NCBI GenBank assembly: GCA_951813015.1
Contig: CATOTG010000006.1
Span: 744,001-808,000, forward strand
Source: an uncultured Thermoanaerobaculia bacterium
GTDB taxonomy: Bacteria > Acidobacteriota > Thermoanaerobaculia > Multivoradales > Multivoraceae
Direction of reading: 5' to 3'
Length of the DNA stretch: 64,000 nt
The position numbers and the translations under genes were made by a program. Under the pieces are notes generated by a model. It was not told the DNA's origin, did not search any database, and was given only the letters and a program-made list of their open reading frames with translations. This document shows, piece by piece, positions 62,651 to 64,000 of the stretch (positions are counted from its first letter, which is position 1; each line of letters starts with the position of its first letter).

Positions 62651-64000
62651 ATGACCAGAGAGCGGAAGGCGGAGTTTCCATTGGCAGTTCGACAAGCCGG
62701 TCCAGGACGATGGTGGCGGGAGAGAGGCATACTCTCGCTCATCGGAGCCCTTCTGGTCCTGACCGCTCCCGTGCCAGGCGCCCGTGCGATCGAGGGGCAG
62801 CCTGACTGGGTAGAAGACATCAGTGTGGCAGGCGCGGTGACTGTTACGGCCACCGGCGTTTCCCGGTCCGAGGCAAACGACTTCCTGGAGGGTTTCGGTC
62901 TGACCGCGGGAGCAGTCGCCGATCCGGAAGTTCGGACCTACGGGAGCCATGCGTTTCAAGGTGTTCAGGAGGTCAGGACCGACTGGGCCGTCAAACGGCT
63001 CGAACTCAATGGAAAGTTCTCGTTGCGTCAATCAACCGAGGTCTTTGGCCAAGCGATGACGGTTACGTCGGTGATCAGCTCCGACGGCCTTCTGGTGAGC
63101 GATGATCGGGGAGGATCTCGAACCGAGAAGTACAGGAAGTTTCCGGCGGCTACATGCTACCGTGGGGTTGACGGTGGCTGCGGCGGGGCGTTGTTCGATG
63201 CGGCCAGGGATGCTCACGGCTCGATCGTAGAGTTCGTCAGAAACCGCTTGGGCCTTCCGGTCGCTGTGCGGTTCGGCGAGACCCTGCTGCTTCGTTACAA
63301 GTTCACACCGCCTTTGCCCGAACCTCCCTTGATGGTCAGGCCCGGTGATCCATGGCGGGAGCCTTCGTCCTGGGACTTGATCGACATTCGAACGTCTGAG
63401 GTCGTGATCGATTCCATCGAAGCTGCCAAGGTAGCATCCGAGCGTTCGATCTTCGCGGTGGGTTTCAAAGCGGCCGGCGAACTTCTTCGCGTGGAATCTG
63501 GACAGGTGTTTGTTGCGGCGCAAGGCCGGCTCGGCTGGCCTTACGGCCTCGTGCCCCTGGATACGACTTCGGATATCTGGCGAATCGTCTATGCGAGTGG
63601 AGATATGAGTCGACTTTACAAGTTCCGTGTCGACTACACCGATGTCCTCGTCCGAGTCGAGATCAAGGCCGGGGAGTATGGACGGAGCATCGTCGTGGAG
63701 GCGCCGCGTAGCGGTAGTAGCGAAGTGCCGATCTCGTTCCTCCATCCCGGCGCGGAGATGTTGACGGACGCCATGCGGTCGGGCACTCGGCTGCTTGCGA
63801 CGGCCCCCCTGGACGCCTGGCTGCAAGGCACCTTCGAGAAGGAGAGCCTCCCGATTGTGCTGACACCGTTCCACAATAGGGGTATCGCAATGGAATCGGG
63901 CGTGGTCCGCGAGGCTGCTGGCAGCAGTGCGGAGCATCACCTGGAGTTCGGCCCAGGCGACGGATGCGAGGAGAGGAACCAAGGGATCGTATGCACGGGC
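62651..64000 (+). CDS. Secreted protein of unknown family, paralogue 2 (runs off the window end)
   Basis: 450 codons to the window edge without a stop. The signal segment is ILSLIGALLVLTAPVPGARA and the mature start EGQPDWVEDISVAG. It shares with paralogue 1 the sequences EVFGQAMTVTSVISSDGL, SSWDLIDIRTSEVVIDS and SFLHPGAEMLTDAM, at roughly half identity overall. ATG 62651 has GAAGGAG 8 bases upstream. Missing C-terminus about 60 residues if it is as long as its paralogue. No function can be assigned. Confidence 0.75.
   Translation, partial: MTRERKAEFPLAVRQAGPGRWWRERGILSLIGALLVLTAPVPGARAIEGQPDWVEDISVAGAVTVTATGVSRSEANDFLEGFGLTAGAVADPEVRTYGSHAFQGVQEVRTDWAVKRLELNGKFSLRQSTEVFGQAMTVTSVISSDGLLVSDDRGGSRTEKYRKFPAATCYRGVDGGCGGALFDAARDAHGSIVEFVRNRLGLPVAVRFGETLLLRYKFTPPLPEPPLMVRPGDPWREPSSWDLIDIRTSEVVIDSIEAAKVASERSIFAVGFKAAGELLRVESGQVFVAAQGRLGWPYGLVPLDTTSDIWRIVYASGDMSRLYKFRVDYTDVLVRVEIKAGEYGRSIVVEAPRSGSSEVPISFLHPGAEMLTDAMRSGTRLLATAPLDAWLQGTFEKESLPIVLTPFHNRGIAMESGVVREAAGSSAEHHLEFGPGDGCEERNQGIVCTG

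Overview
The window is GC-rich bacterial DNA. Outer-membrane-type functions (a LolC/E-like permease, secreted beta-domain proteins, a lipoprotein) suggest a Gram-negative organism. The mix of a LuxC/LuxE pair, a DUF1844 protein, dnaK followed by a MerR/HspR regulator, secreted proteins built of carboxypeptidase-regulatory repeats, and a SpoIID-type protein outside a sporulation locus resembles Acidobacteriota (Thermoanaerobaculia-like) genomes. That placement is my inference and not a proven assignment. The many single-base frame breaks suggest a metagenome-derived or long-read assembly.

Layout. 0.2-18 kb is mostly intact chromosomal metabolism: a large secreted repeat protein, an acyl-CoA carboxylase subunit, a fused ATP sulfurylase/APS kinase, a VanZ-like protein, metH, then an inserted module (PPC-domain M23 peptidase plus a secreted partner) at the 3' end of metH, a Phd/PIN toxin-antitoxin pair, an ABC-F ATPase and a MauE-like membrane protein. 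18-20.9 kb holds an AbrB antitoxin with a doc remnant and a luxC-luxE pair. 20.9-32.6 kb carries a nuclease-helicase, hflK-hflC, a nucleoside transporter, a CPBP protease, a glutaryl-CoA dehydrogenase-like gene, glpX, dcd, an RsbW/RsbV pair and an S41 protease; most of these are broken by one-base indels while their sequences otherwise look normal. 32.6-47.1 kb is intact again: mazG, DUF1844, dnaK-hspR-dnaC-like, SpoIID, meaB-mce-carA-lolC-like in tightly overlapping order, and carB.

47.1-64 kb is an accessory island: duplicated CDGSH/exonuclease-like cassettes, a truncated tyrosine recombinase, a large Ig/Pro-rich/PPC surface protein and its neighbours, four transposase remnants, and two copies of a PPC-protein followed by a secreted protein of unknown family. 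A PPC-type domain with a two-Cys signature (D-C-R-V-G-N-x2-C-T-N-R) recurs in at least five places, each time in a gene followed closely by an unrelated secreted-protein gene. Blocks of these genes are duplicated at about 98% identity across 47 kb.

Two families of small non-coding repeats are scattered between chromosomal genes: R1, with 20-bp inverted termini, and R2, a 68-bp palindromic element. One R2 copy sits inside an R1 copy.

The metabolic genes fit together: the carboxyltransferase, methylmalonyl-CoA epimerase and MeaB belong to propionyl/methylmalonyl-CoA metabolism, which like MetH depends on cobalamin (MeaB guards the B12-dependent mutase). CarA and CarB supply carbamoyl phosphate.
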